This document shows positions 38,012-47,349 of a stretch of 64,000 bases of DNA, piece after piece (the first letter of the stretch is position 1; the number at the start of each line of letters is the position of its first letter). The notes beneath the pieces were generated by a model. That model made no database searches. It was not told the origin of the DNA and was given only the letters and a program-made list of their open reading frames with translations. A program made the position numbers and the translations under genes. Source of the stretch: Methylobacterium aquaticum (GTDB lineage Bacteria > Pseudomonadota > Alphaproteobacteria > Rhizobiales > Beijerinckiaceae); contig NZ_CP043628.1 in the NCBI RefSeq assembly GCF_016804325.1, positions 82,796 through 146,795 of the forward strand, written 5' to 3'.

Positions 38012-39835
38012 ATGAACTTCTCCATCAGCGCCAAGGACTTCCAGGCCAGCACCGTTCATACCCCGAGCCCGACCGCCATCGTCGAGGCCGGCACCCGCCT
38101 CGCCGATGCGCTGGCGCAGGGCCGGGCGATCGAGACCGCCGCCCTGCGGGCGGCGATGGAGGCCGCCTGCGGCGGCAGCGATGCCGGAGGCCTGTGGTTG
38201 TGGAAGGATGCCTACGAGGCCGGTGAGGTCGCCCAGGTGCTGTTCCTGCGCCGGTTCTGGCCGGCGATCCAGGCCAAGGCCACGATCCCGGCTGCCCGGC
38301 TCGCGATGCTCGCCCGGATCGCCGGCATGCTGCCGACCCACACCCGGCGCAGCGAGGAGAGCGAGAGCCTCCAGCAGTTCTCGACGCCCCTTCCGATCGG
38401 CTACGTCGCGGCGCTGGCCTGCGGGTTGCGGCCGGGCGAGGCGCTGCTGGAGCCGTCGGCCGGAACGGGCCTGCTCGCGATCCACGCCGAGCTTGCCGGC
38501 GCGCGCCTCCACCTCAACGAGCTGGCCGCGACCCGGGCGGGCCTGCTCAAGACCCTCTACCCGGCGGCTTGCGTCACGCAGCTCGACGCGGCGCAGATCC
38601 ACGATCGCCTGGCCGATGACGTCGCGCCGGGTGTGGTGCTGATGAACCCGCCCTTCTCGGTCGCGGCCCATGTCGAAGGCCGCTATCGCGACGCGACCGG
38701 CGATCACCTCCGCTCGGCTCTGTCCCGGCTCCCCCGCGGCGGGCGCCTGGTCGCCATCACCGGCGAGAGCTTCCGGCCCGATCGCCCGGCCGCGGCCAAG
38801 GCCTTCGCGGAGCTCAGCGACCGGGGCGGACAGCTGGTGTTCTCAGCCGGGCTGTCGGGCCGCGCCTACGCCAAGCACGGCACCACCGTCGACGTGCGCC
38901 TGTCCGTGTTCGATCGCTTGCCCGACGGCGAGGCGGGCCCGCACATCGCTCCGCTCGGGCTTATGGACGACCCGGCCGGGCTGCTGGCCGCCGTCCTGGC
39001 GCATGTCCCGGCACGCCTGGAGCCGGCCTCCGCACCGGCCCGCCTGGAGCCAGTCGCCGTACCGGTCCGGCGGGTCGCGATCCCGGGCCTCTCCCGCAAG
39101 GCGGGCCCAGCCCCGCGCGCCCTCCCCTCGTCCCAGGTCGCCGCGGCGGCTGCCGCGAGCGTCACCGCCGCGGAGATCGCCTACGATCCGTGCGGTTCGA
39201 ACACGAAGGCGCAGGGCCTCTACACGGCGATGACCGGCTCCCCCGCCGCTCGCCGGCAGATCGTCACGCCGGTGCGTGCCCAGCCCGGCCGCTATGCCGA
39301 CCCGAAGGACTGGGTCAACGACATGACGTCCGGTGCCGCCCCCGACGGCGCCGCGCTCTACAGCGGCGACGCGCAGGGGGCCTCCAAATTCATCAACGCG
39401 GTCGTCGGTCCACCCGACAGCCGGCCGCAGGACACCGCCGCGACCGCCACCAGCGACCGGGATCGCCTGGAGAAGACGGGGAAGGACACCTACCGCTCGA
39501 TGACCGCGGTCGTGCTCGCCGACATCGCCGCTGACTTCAGGCCCGACGGCCCGATCGCGCAGGCGCGAAACCTGTCGACCCACTGGCAGGGCAACGACGG
39601 CGGCGCGGCGTGGGCGGCGGGCGTGGCCGGCCAGCACGATCGCGGCATCATCCAGGACGCGGTGCGGATGGAAGCGGCCAACCTCGCGCTGCTCGCCCAC
39701 CAGATCAAGCGCGGCATGCGCACCGAGGCCACCGCCGCGGCGCTGCTGCTCGCCATGGTCAATGCCCGCCTCACGAACAGCGTGCCTGCGGTCAACCGCG
39801 GCTCCCTCACCCCCGCGAGCTTCCAGGCGCCGTGA
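38012..39835 (+). CDS. Chimeric ORF: methyltransferase N-half fused to conjugation-protein C-half
   Basis: It has 607 residues. Residues 1-350 match the N-terminus of plasmid strawberry-notch-type proteins: an SAM-binding motif (LLEPSAGTGLLAIHAEL, 145-161) and the adenine-methyltransferase motif VLMNPPFSV (209-217). From about residue 385 the protein is different, with YDPCGSNTKAQGLYTAMTGS, KTGKDTYRSMTAVVLADIAA and VRMEAANLALLAHQIKRGM, which parallels the following TraW-like gene. The usual SNF2-like helicase half is missing. A deletion near 39165-39185 probably fused two genes in frame. The stop overlaps the next start. Confidence 0.7.
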   Translation: MNFSISAKDFQASTVHTPSPTAIVEAGTRLADALAQGRAIETAALRAAMEAACGGSDAGGLWLWKDAYEAGEVAQVLFLRRFWPAIQAKATIPAARLAMLARIAGMLPTHTRRSEESESLQQFSTPLPIGYVAALACGLRPGEALLEPSAGTGLLAIHAELAGARLHLNELAATRAGLLKTLYPAACVTQLDAAQIHDRLADDVAPGVVLMNPPFSVAAHVEGRYRDATGDHLRSALSRLPRGGRLVAITGESFRPDRPAAAKAFAELSDRGGQLVFSAGLSGRAYAKHGTTVDVRLSVFDRLPDGEAGPHIAPLGLMDDPAGLLAAVLAHVPARLEPASAPARLEPVAVPVRRVAIPGLSRKAGPAPRALPSSQVAAAAAASVTAAEIAYDPCGSNTKAQGLYTAMTGSPAARRQIVTPVRAQPGRYADPKDWVNDMTSGAAPDGAALYSGDAQGASKFINAVVGPPDSRPQDTAATATSDRDRLEKTGKDTYRSMTAVVLADIAADFRPDGPIAQARNLSTHWQGNDGGAAWAAGVAGQHDRGIIQDAVRMEAANLALLAHQIKRGMRTEATAAALLLAMVNARLTNSVPAVNRGSLTPASFQAP

Positions 39836-40830
39836 TGAAACAGGTCCTCCTCGCCGTCTCCGCCGCCGCCCTCGCGGCCAGCCTCGCCGCGCCGGCGGCC
39901 GCGCAGACCTGCTTTGTGGCCGATCCGATCTGGATCGCCGGCCACAACAGCGCGACCGCCACCCTGACCACCCGGGTGGCCACCATGGGCACCAACATCG
40001 CGACCCAGCGCAGTCTCACCCTCGAGCTGCTCCTGAGCGCCATGAAGGTGCAGACCGCCCAGACCTCGACCAATGGCGAGCGCGAGGTCAACCTCGCCAG
40101 CAACACCCAGCAGGCCGTCGCTTCGACCCTGTCCCAGGTCTCGCAGCGCCGTGCCCTCGTCGACGCGCGCGAGCAGTACGGGATCGACACCGGCCAGGGC
40201 GTGAATGCCTGCGGGTCGATCGACCTGATGAACTCGACGAGCCGCTCGATGGGCAACGTCGCGAAGAGCGGCCGGGAGACCTACCGCAGCCTCGACGTGG
40301 CGCCTGGCAAGAACACCCCGGTCCAGGAGGCCGCCCGGAACCGCTTGCAGGATCCGACCAAGACCGACGCCTCGGTATTCTTCGATCCCTCCGCCAGCGA
40401 CGACGACCGCAAAGCCGTGATCGAGGCGATGGCCGGCCTGCCGATGCCGAAGCCGACGGCCAACATGACCGGCGCCGAAGCCGACGTGATGATGCTACGC
40501 GCCCGCAAGGTCGAGGCCCTGCGCTCGCCCGCACTCGTCTCGCTCAGCGCCGTGCGGGCGATGTCGTCCTCCGACGACCACCAGACCGGCACCACCGCCG
40601 GATCGCCGCTCGCCCAACTCGACGCGCTGATCGGCCAGTACGGCGGCGGGCCTCAGTACGAGGCGTGGTCGGCCGGGCTCGCCGGCCAGTCCGAGCACGG
40701 GCTGCTGATCGAACTCACCCGCATGCGCTCGATGTCGCTCAGCTTGCGCCAGCAGCTCATCGAGCAGCAGGCCCGCACCTCAGCGGTGTTCGGCACCATC
40801 CTGGCCACCCAGGCCGGCGGCAACCTCTAG
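39835..40830 (+). CDS. traW: TraW-like conjugal transfer protein (I-type)
   Basis: It has 331 residues with a signal peptide (LLAVSAAALAASLAAPAAAQ), then helical segments: GTNIATQRSLTLELLLSAMK, AVASTLSQVSQRRALVDARE, ADVMMLRARKVEALRSPALV, and LRQQLIEQQARTSAVFGTIL. Order (this gene, then DotA/TraY) matches the traW-traX-traY arrangement of I-type systems. The ATG overlaps the stop of the chimeric ORF (TGATG), so both would be co-translated. Assignment by context and shape more than by motifs. Confidence 0.65.
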   Translation: MKQVLLAVSAAALAASLAAPAAAQTCFVADPIWIAGHNSATATLTTRVATMGTNIATQRSLTLELLLSAMKVQTAQTSTNGEREVNLASNTQQAVASTLSQVSQRRALVDAREQYGIDTGQGVNACGSIDLMNSTSRSMGNVAKSGRETYRSLDVAPGKNTPVQEAARNRLQDPTKTDASVFFDPSASDDDRKAVIEAMAGLPMPKPTANMTGAEADVMMLRARKVEALRSPALVSLSAVRAMSSSDDHQTGTTAGSPLAQLDALIGQYGGGPQYEAWSAGLAGQSEHGLLIELTRMRSMSLSLRQQLIEQQARTSAVFGTILATQAGGNL

Positions 40831-40840
40831 GGATCCCCCC

Positions 40841-43114
40841 ATGCTCCGCAGGATCGCCGCCGGTGCTGGCAGCCTCGGTCTCCTCGCTGCCGCGACGGCC
40901 GCCCAGGCCCAGACGACCGGCAAGGAGATCTTCACGCCGGTCCAGAACGACCTGGCGCTCATCAACCTGCGCAAGCTCCTCGGCTGTGTGGTCGACGGCG
41001 TGTGGACCGCCGCGACCTGCTCGGACGACCGTCCGCTCACGGTGGCGCTGGGGTATTTCAATATCGGCTGCCTGATCGTCTCGACGATCCTTGCCTGCTA
41101 CCTGCTCTACTCGCTGGTCGCCGACACCGCGAACGACGGCCAGGCCTTCGGGCGCGGATCCTCCGCCAAGTACACCCTGCTGCGGGTGATGACCGGCGCG
41201 ATCCTCAGCCTGCCGATCAAGAGCGGCCTGTCTCTCGTGCAGATCCTGGTGGTGCAGATCGCCGTCTGGGGGTCTGGCTTCGGCGACACCCTCTGGACCC
41301 GCGTCGCCGGGACAGGGCTCGCCGGCATGTACGGTACGCTGGCCCAGCCGACCCCGGCGCTCGGCGACTTCGCCCTGCGCGGCAAGCTCGCCAAGTTGCT
41401 GGAAGCCCGGCTCTACGGTCACGTCTGTGCTCAATCCTTGCAGCAATATGCCAACAATGTGTCGGGCCGCGACAATGCCGCCGCGATCGTCTCGCGGACC
41501 GTCACCGACACCGGCAGCTTCGGATCGTGGAGCCCGCAGACGACGACGTACTACTTCGCCGACTCGAACGGGTATTTCCGCAAGTCGAACAACCTGTGCG
41601 GCTCGGTCGTCTACGAGCACCAGAAAATCAACGTGAAACTCGCCGACGCGACGGACGCCTCGACGACATCGCTCCTGATCGCGCTGGCCGAGCAGCAGAG
41701 CCAGCGCGCGTTCCAGGCGGCGATCGGCAGCCTTGACGGTGCCGCGAGCGGGATCGCCACCACCATCATGTCCGGCCGTCGCGACGAGGAGGCGATCCAG
41801 ACCCGCATCAAGGAGGCGGTCGACGCGGCCTATACCAGCGTCAGCCAGAGCCTGACCCAGAACAACAACGCCCAGCTCGACCAGGCCCTGCGCAACTATT
41901 TGTCGAACTCGACCGAGAACGGCTGGCTCTCGGCCGCGATGTGGCAGCGCTCGATGAGCCTCGTCCAGGCCAAGCTCCTCGCAGCTTCAGCCGGTCCGAG
42001 CGCCTCGGTGACGGCAGTGCCCCCGGCCAGCATCGCCACCTACATGCCCTCGCTCGGTCACAGCGCGTACTGGCCACTTGCCCAGGAGGCGCAGCGCAAC
42101 GTCACCTATGTCGGGACATTCAGCGGCTTCATCGCCGCGCAAGGCACCGGCAGCGTCGCGCGCATCGCCAGTGATGATCCAGCCGCACAGAACGACCCGC
42201 CTAATGTGTTCGCCAGGGCGCTTTCGGCGATCTACTCGGGCGTGCTCGGGGTCATCAGCCGGCCGGAGAGCACGACCTGGAGGGACCCGATCCTCGAGGT
42301 GCAGGAGATCGGCCAGAGCATTGCGAACTATGGGCTTGCAGCGACGGGAGCTGGTATCGGTTCGGATTTTGTCGGATGGGGATTAGGGTTTGTCAAGCAT
42401 CCGGCAGGGCAAGTTGGGCAGGATATTGCTGAGAAGGCGTCTGGATTTTTCTATTTTCTAGCTACGATCTTGTTCGCAGCTGCCTTCATGCTGGTTGGAC
42501 TCGTGCCGTTCGTAGTCATCGTCCACTTCCTGATGGGCACCTTCAACTGGTTTCTCATCGTCGCCGAGGCGATGATCGCAGTGCCGATCTGGCTCCTCAC
42601 GAAGTTCATGCCGGCTCGCTCCGACAGCTTCGTCGGCAACAGTGGCCAGGGCTACATGTTCTTCCTCGGCATCCTGCTCCGCCCACCCCTGATCGTTGTC
42701 GGGCTCCTCGTCTCGCTCCTGTTGATGCGGGTGGGCATCGATATCACCAACGTGTTCTTCCGCGGCGCGCTGGCGATGCTCTCGCCCGACGGGACCATCG
42801 CCTACGCCATGGTCGGGACCGCTGGCCTGTTCGTCTATGCCGTGATCCTGTTCTCGATCGTCATGCTATCGGCCGGCCAGATCAGCGCCCTGCCGGAAAC
42901 CGTGCTGTCCTGGATCGGGGCGCAGATCGAGCGGCGTACCGGCAGCAGCACCGCGACGGCGGCGGCCGGCATCGTCATGCCGAGTTCGCCCAACCAGATC
43001 CCGGGCGGGAACGCGGCCAGGACCGCGGGCGCCCTTACCTCCGGCACCCGGGCAGGCTCGAGTGCGACCGGCCGGACCATGCTGTCGATGATCCGTGGTC
43101 GGACCAAGGGTTGA
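40841..43114 (+). CDS. traY: DotA/TraY-type membrane protein of I-type secretion system
   Basis: It has 757 residues: a signal peptide, LLGCVVDGVWTAATCSDDRP, an early helix (IGCLIVSTILACYLLYSLVA), then SAKYTLLRVMTGAILSLPIK as in DotA/TraY, a long periplasmic middle part, and a C-terminal cluster of helices (FLATILFAAAFMLVGLVPFV, FNWFLIVAEAMIAVPIWLLT). The 42350-42450 stretch is locally AT-richer. It would form part of the inner-membrane channel. The remaining Tra/Dot genes are not in this window, so the system is incomplete here. Confidence 0.85.
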   Translation: MLRRIAAGAGSLGLLAAATAAQAQTTGKEIFTPVQNDLALINLRKLLGCVVDGVWTAATCSDDRPLTVALGYFNIGCLIVSTILACYLLYSLVADTANDGQAFGRGSSAKYTLLRVMTGAILSLPIKSGLSLVQILVVQIAVWGSGFGDTLWTRVAGTGLAGMYGTLAQPTPALGDFALRGKLAKLLEARLYGHVCAQSLQQYANNVSGRDNAAAIVSRTVTDTGSFGSWSPQTTTYYFADSNGYFRKSNNLCGSVVYEHQKINVKLADATDASTTSLLIALAEQQSQRAFQAAIGSLDGAASGIATTIMSGRRDEEAIQTRIKEAVDAAYTSVSQSLTQNNNAQLDQALRNYLSNSTENGWLSAAMWQRSMSLVQAKLLAASAGPSASVTAVPPASIATYMPSLGHSAYWPLAQEAQRNVTYVGTFSGFIAAQGTGSVARIASDDPAAQNDPPNVFARALSAIYSGVLGVISRPESTTWRDPILEVQEIGQSIANYGLAATGAGIGSDFVGWGLGFVKHPAGQVGQDIAEKASGFFYFLATILFAAAFMLVGLVPFVVIVHFLMGTFNWFLIVAEAMIAVPIWLLTKFMPARSDSFVGNSGQGYMFFLGILLRPPLIVVGLLVSLLLMRVGIDITNVFFRGALAMLSPDGTIAYAMVGTAGLFVYAVILFSIVMLSAGQISALPETVLSWIGAQIERRTGSSTATAAAGIVMPSSPNQIPGGNAARTAGALTSGTRAGSSATGRTMLSMIRGRTKG

Positions 43115-43128
43115 GGGGAGCACGAGCG

Positions 43129-44457
43129 ATGAACGATGACTCCCCCAAAGAGGTCGCGTGGCATTTCGGGATCGCGACCGCGCTCTCCGTGTCGCTGTGC
43201 GCCGCGCCGTTCGTGCCCGAGGCGATCCTGGCCTACGCCGGGTACCGCTTCCTGCGCCACTTCACCTACGGCTGGCGAAACTGGCGCGCGCCCGGGCGCG
43301 TGCCGCACCACCTCGGACGCCGCGGCTACCGCGACGAGACCACGCGCCGGCGCGGCGACGCCACCTGGCCGATCGGCCTGGCGAAGACCGGCCAAGTCTG
43401 GCTGCGGCGCGAGGACCTAGTTCAGGGCGTGGCGATCGAAGGCGACGATCCGCAGTTCCAGGCTCAGGCGGTCGCCAACCTCGTGTTCGGGGCCTGCATG
43501 AACGGCATGGGTGCCATCATCGTCGAGGGCATCCCCCAGCCCTTCGCTCGGAACAAGGCCGATCTCGACGAGGGGAAGGTCGCCAAGAAGCCGGAGATGC
43601 TCACCCGGCAAATCTCCCAGATCGCGCAGCCCTTCGGCCGGGACACCGAGGTCTATTCGATCGATCTCGACGCCGTGCCGCAGCCGCCCCTGCGGGTCGC
43701 GGCCTCGACCTTGACGGCTGCGATCGCGGACATGCGCCTTGGACCCGAGGCTGAAGCCTTGCACAAGGAACTACTGCCGCTCGCCATGGCGATCGCAACA
43801 CGGCGCGATAAGAGCCCATTCGAGATCTACGCCGCCTTCCTCGACGAGGTCGCGCTCGGTCAACTGGTCGAAGGCAGATACGAGATCGACGGGCACGAGG
43901 TCGATGCCGGCGAGGACGCATCGGCCGAAGGGGCGGCTCTCCGGAGGGCGATCAAGCCGATCCAAAACCTCCCGGACGACAAGCGCGAGTTCGGGCGCAA
44001 GGCCCTTGCCGCTCACGCGGCCGAGATTGCCGGTCTCAAGAGCGTGTCGCTGACCGAGGGGTTCGATCTGCGCTCCGCCATCTCGGCGCGGGGGATCGTC
44101 TGCATCCGCCCTTCCTCGCCGCTGACCACCGCGCTCGTGATCGCGCGATGCGTCGAGGCCCTGGTCGAAGGCGGGCCTGGCCATGCCGCCGACACCCTCA
44201 TTCACGTCGTCTATCCCGCAGAGCTGTCGGGCAAGTCGGCGCGGCGCTTCCGGGCCGCCGCCGTGCAAACGGGGGCGATTGGTACCCTCTCCCTCCCAGC
44301 GAGACCGCCCGGCCACATCTACAAGGCCGTCCGGAAAATCACCGCCGTTCGCATTCTGGCCAGGACCGGCTCTCGCAACGGAGCTAGCGAGGACGCAAAG
44401 GTCATCTCCACGATCAAGGACTGCTCGTTCACGGTCGACATTGAGATGCCCGCGTGA
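43129..44457 (+). CDS. Coupling-protein-like conjugation ATPase lacking Walker A
   Basis: It has 442 residues and starts at ATG 43129 behind GAGGGGAG. Two N-terminal membrane segments (ATALSVSLCAAPFVPEAILA), then GLAKTGQVWLRREDLVQGVA, followed by IEGDDPQFQAQAVANLVFGA where DotL/TrbC coupling proteins have GTTGSGKT, and NGMGAIIVEGI where they have a GG-x-I-x-VDGK Walker-B-like strand. The layout fits a type IV coupling protein but the P-loop is gone, so it may be a non-catalytic relative. Position after TraY supports a transfer role. The family call is an inference. Confidence 0.45.
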   Translation: MNDDSPKEVAWHFGIATALSVSLCAAPFVPEAILAYAGYRFLRHFTYGWRNWRAPGRVPHHLGRRGYRDETTRRRGDATWPIGLAKTGQVWLRREDLVQGVAIEGDDPQFQAQAVANLVFGACMNGMGAIIVEGIPQPFARNKADLDEGKVAKKPEMLTRQISQIAQPFGRDTEVYSIDLDAVPQPPLRVAASTLTAAIADMRLGPEAEALHKELLPLAMAIATRRDKSPFEIYAAFLDEVALGQLVEGRYEIDGHEVDAGEDASAEGAALRRAIKPIQNLPDDKREFGRKALAAHAAEIAGLKSVSLTEGFDLRSAISARGIVCIRPSSPLTTALVIARCVEALVEGGPGHAADTLIHVVYPAELSGKSARRFRAAAVQTGAIGTLSLPARPPGHIYKAVRKITAVRILARTGSRNGASEDAKVISTIKDCSFTVDIEMPA

Positions 44458-44700
44458 TCGAGAGTCTAACCCGCAAAGGGCCTAACAACAGACTATCTAC
44501 GTTGAAAATACGCTCGAATCACATCCAGGACGTGATTCGGGTTGACAACCCTCGCCGTGGGGCCGGAGATGCCATTTCGCCGGCTCTTGGCCTGCGAGTC
44601 GTTACCAGGAGTTCAACGCCGCCGCAGAGCACCCCTGAAAAGCCATCGGCCCCCACCTCCTTGCCGGGAAGTGAGAGCCGAGTGACCGTTACCAGAAGGC

Positions 44701-44728
44701 TGTAGGAGCCGAAAAACCACCTCCTACA
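44701..44728. repeat. Inverted repeat in the repC leader
   Basis: TGTAGGAG pairs with CTCCTACA around a 12-base loop that includes AAAAA; on the minus strand the loop contains TTTTT. Confidence 0.55.
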
Positions 44729-44755
44729 AGCCACAGATCGCCCCCGGGCGTCAAG

Positions 44756-44774
44756 CAAGAAACGCAGTTTCTTG
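44756..44774. repeat. Short perfect hairpin in the repC leader
   Basis: CAAGAAAC-GCA-GTTTCTTG, an 8-bp stem with a 3-base loop, about 90 bp before the repC start. Confidence 0.5.
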
Positions 44775-44861
44775 TAACGGAGAGGCTTTGCCTGGAGGAG
44801 GACGCCCCTATGGGGTGACCTCACGAGCTGTCGCGGCCCGACCAGAGAGGGATCGGGCGTC

Positions 44862-46138
44862 ATGAATGAGAACAGTGGCCGCCTCGGTGGGGTGGTCAGG
44901 CGACTTACCGCGCCGTTCGGCGCGCGATCGCTGACGGCTGCCCAGATCACGGCCCAGACTGAGGTCGCGGCGGACAAGCCGGCCGGCATCGTCGCAGAGA
45001 AATGGCGCGTCCTGCACGATCTCACGACCGCAAAGGCACGGCTTGGCTTGTCGTCCGCGACCCTCGTCGTGCTCGAGGCCCTGCTCACCTTCCTACCCGA
45101 GGTCATGTTGGCTCCGACGAAGGACACCCCCGACCTGGTGGTCTTCCCCTCGAACCGTAGCCTCGCAGCCCGGGCGCGGGGTCTCTCCGAGGCGGCGCTT
45201 CGGCGACACCTCTCGGCCCTCGTCGAGGCCGGCCTGGTGATCCGGCGCGACAGCCCCAACGGCAAGCGCTACGCACGCCGGGGCGAGGGGGGCAGGTCAC
45301 CCATGCCTACGGCTTCGACCTCACCCCACTCGCCCAGCGGGCAGCCGAGTTCGCGGCCCTCGCCGATGCTGTCCGCGCCGAGGCCCTTGCCCAGAGCCTT
45401 GCCCGCGAGACGGTCAGCCTGCTCCGGCGCGACTGCGCCAAGCTCCTCGACGCCCTCGACGTAGCGGACGGGTGCGGGGATCCTGGAGAGCCGACACCGG
45501 CCGAGCTGCGCGAGCGCTACCGCGCCCTCGTCGCTGGCTATCCCCGCCGGCCGGAGCCCGCTGAGGTGAGAGCCATAGGCGAGGCGCTCGAAGTCCTCGC
45601 CCTCGCCCTGAGCAGGGCCCTGATTGCGCGACAAGAATCCAAAAAATTGAGCGGCAAAGCCGCTCATTTCGAGCGGCACATACAGAGTTCAAACCCTGAT
45701 AGGCCTGTTAGTGAAAAAGCATTCGGGGATGGGAAGAAGCCGGCCGGTCCTGCCGAAACGGGCAGGGAGCGTGCCGTAGCTGACCAGAGCGCAATACGAT
45801 CAACTTATCCGCTCCACTCCGTGCTCGAGGTCTGCCCGCAGGTGCAGGACTACGCGCGCTCTGGAATCCGGTCGTGGGACGACTTGATGGACGCGGCCGA
45901 CCTGATCCGGCCAATGCTCGGCATCAGCCCCGCGGCCTGGAGCGATGCCCAGGACGCTATGGGGCCTGAAGCGGCAGCGATCACCCTCGCGGCGATCTTG
46001 GAGCGTTCCGCGAGCATCAAGAGTGCCGGCGGCTATCTACGGTCTCTGACCGAGCGAAAACGCGACGGGAAATACTCGCTCGGCCCTGTTCTCCAGGCTC
46101 TTCGACGGGCGCGACTTAATCGCAATGTTATGTTATGA
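44862..46138 (+). pseudogene. repC: RepC replication initiator, interrupted by a one-base frame change
   Basis: ATG 44862 begins a RepC-type protein: KWRVLHDLTTAKARLGLSSA, LEALLTFLPEVMLAPTKD, VVFPSNRSLAARARGLSEAA, LRRHLSALVEAGLVIRRDSP and NGKRYARRGEGG. At GAGGGGGGCAGG (45285-45295) it leaves frame; the continuation THAYGFDLTPLAQRAAEFAA to VLQALRRARLNRNV is in the -1 frame, ending at 46138. One missing base in the G run, or a -1 slip at G-GGG-GGC, restores a protein of about 425 residues. RepC is essential for repABC replication, so the status of this frame decides whether the replicon is live. Confidence 0.8.
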
Positions 46139-46333
46139 TGAGGTATCCGATTTATTAGGCCAAGGTGTAATTAGAATCCGAATTTCTCCGGCAATTCGGT
46201 CTTATAATATCCTAAATTTTAAAATAACCCGTGTATTATTGTAATTATGTGTGATTTAGTGATATAAATCTGTGTAGAGTTGGCTGTGTAGTTAATTTTG
46301 GCGGCGGCGTGTCAGAGATAGAGAGAGGCGGTC

Positions 46334-46621
46334 ATGTTTCTTGTATGGACTATTGGTATAGGGTTAATGGCGCTGTCTGGGTGGCTATTTTATCGCTTCA
46401 TGGTAAATCATGCTATTCCCTATGAGAATTTCCATTTTGAGAACTCCAATGAGCACGGAATTCTCGCTCCAAAAGATTGGGAAGAGTACAAAAAATTTAA
46501 AAAAATAGAAATTAAATCTCAAGTGCAAGGAACCATTATACTTGTTCCGATTGTTATTTTGTTTATTGTCGGAATTGTTATATTTTTGTTTACAACAGCA
46601 ACTTTTATGAGCCGGGTGTAG
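46334..46621 (+). CDS. AT-rich small two-helix membrane protein
   Basis: It has 95 residues: MFLVWTIGIGLMALSGWLFY, a polar middle (PKDWEEYKKFKKIEIKSQ) and a second helix (IILVPIVILFIVGIVIFLF). It starts behind GAGAGAGGCGG. The gene and its flanks (46140-46640) are much richer in A/T than everything around, with AAA and ATT codons rare elsewhere here, so recent transfer from a lower-GC source is likely. No function recognised. Confidence 0.65.
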   Translation: MFLVWTIGIGLMALSGWLFYRFMVNHAIPYENFHFENSNEHGILAPKDWEEYKKFKKIEIKSQVQGTIILVPIVILFIVGIVIFLFTTATFMSRV

Positions 46622-46713
46622 GTGGCTGATCGAAGCAATGCGGTCTGATTATGTAACGGGATCGTTCGCCACACCGTGCTGCAACCTATCGTAGGGTGGG
46701 GTAAACCCCATCT

Positions 46714-47079
46714 ATGACATCATCCCTCGAACTGGTTCTCAACTGGTCCCGCGGTTTCGCCTCTCTCTCGCCGGACCAGCCGCCCTGCCCTGGCCTTAGA
46801 AGCATCGACTGGTACGAGACGCATCCCCGCTGCACGGCCTGGATCGAGGAGTGGGGCCTCCAGGCCGCAGAGCTCGGATGGGGCACCCTGCGCCTCTTTG
46901 GCGTCCACCCGACGGCCGGCACCCTCCGCGGCGATTACACCGGCGCTCTCCTGCCGCTGACCAGGGATGTGACCGAGGTAAACGCGGAATTCATCCGCTT
47001 TCCCGTCACTCGCTCCTGGCGCCTCCATCCCATCAAATCCCCCGGCGTGCCCATCTGGGACTTCGGGAAATCCCCCTGA
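46714..47079 (+). CDS. Hypothetical protein
   Basis: It has 121 residues: TSSLELVLNWSRGFASLSPD, SIDWYETHPRCTAWIEEWGL, AELGWGTLRLFGVHPTAGTL and FIRFPVTRSWRLHPIKSPGV. Trp-rich, with normal composition. I recall similar plasmid hypotheticals in methylobacteria; no function is known to me. It stands alone, rightward. Confidence 0.6.
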   Translation: MTSSLELVLNWSRGFASLSPDQPPCPGLRSIDWYETHPRCTAWIEEWGLQAAELGWGTLRLFGVHPTAGTLRGDYTGALLPLTRDVTEVNAEFIRFPVTRSWRLHPIKSPGVPIWDFGKSP

Positions 47080-47349
47080 CCCGAGGCACCTAGCTCCCCT
47101 CCCCCGGCCAGCGACCGTCCTGCCCACCCCCTTGAGCCTTGCCCTTCCGGCATCCCGCCTGCCGCCTCACGATCGGGCCGAAACCCTGGCACGGGTGCGC
47201 GCCGCCTCTCCAGGATCGACGGTCCCCCAATTTGCTGAACGCAAATCGGCTCCCCCGTCGCCCGCTCCCGCGGTCGCTGCGCGATCCTGGACCGCCGGCG
47301 CCAGAGCCCGCGCTGCATCCCCGGCCTCGATCAACGAGACGGAGGCACC

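Larger units (their letters stand above)
44458..44861. promoter_or_regulatory. repC leader region with two hairpins, possible counter-transcribed RNA locus
   Basis: A 400-bp gene-free stretch directly before repC. Two perfect hairpins lie here: TGTAGGAG/CTCCTACA (44701-44728) and CAAGAAAC-GCA-GTTTCTTG (44756-44774). In repABC plasmids the region before repC encodes a small antisense RNA that controls RepC. Position and structure fit, but I found only a poor minus-strand promoter (TTGACG near 44749-44754). Confidence 0.4.
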
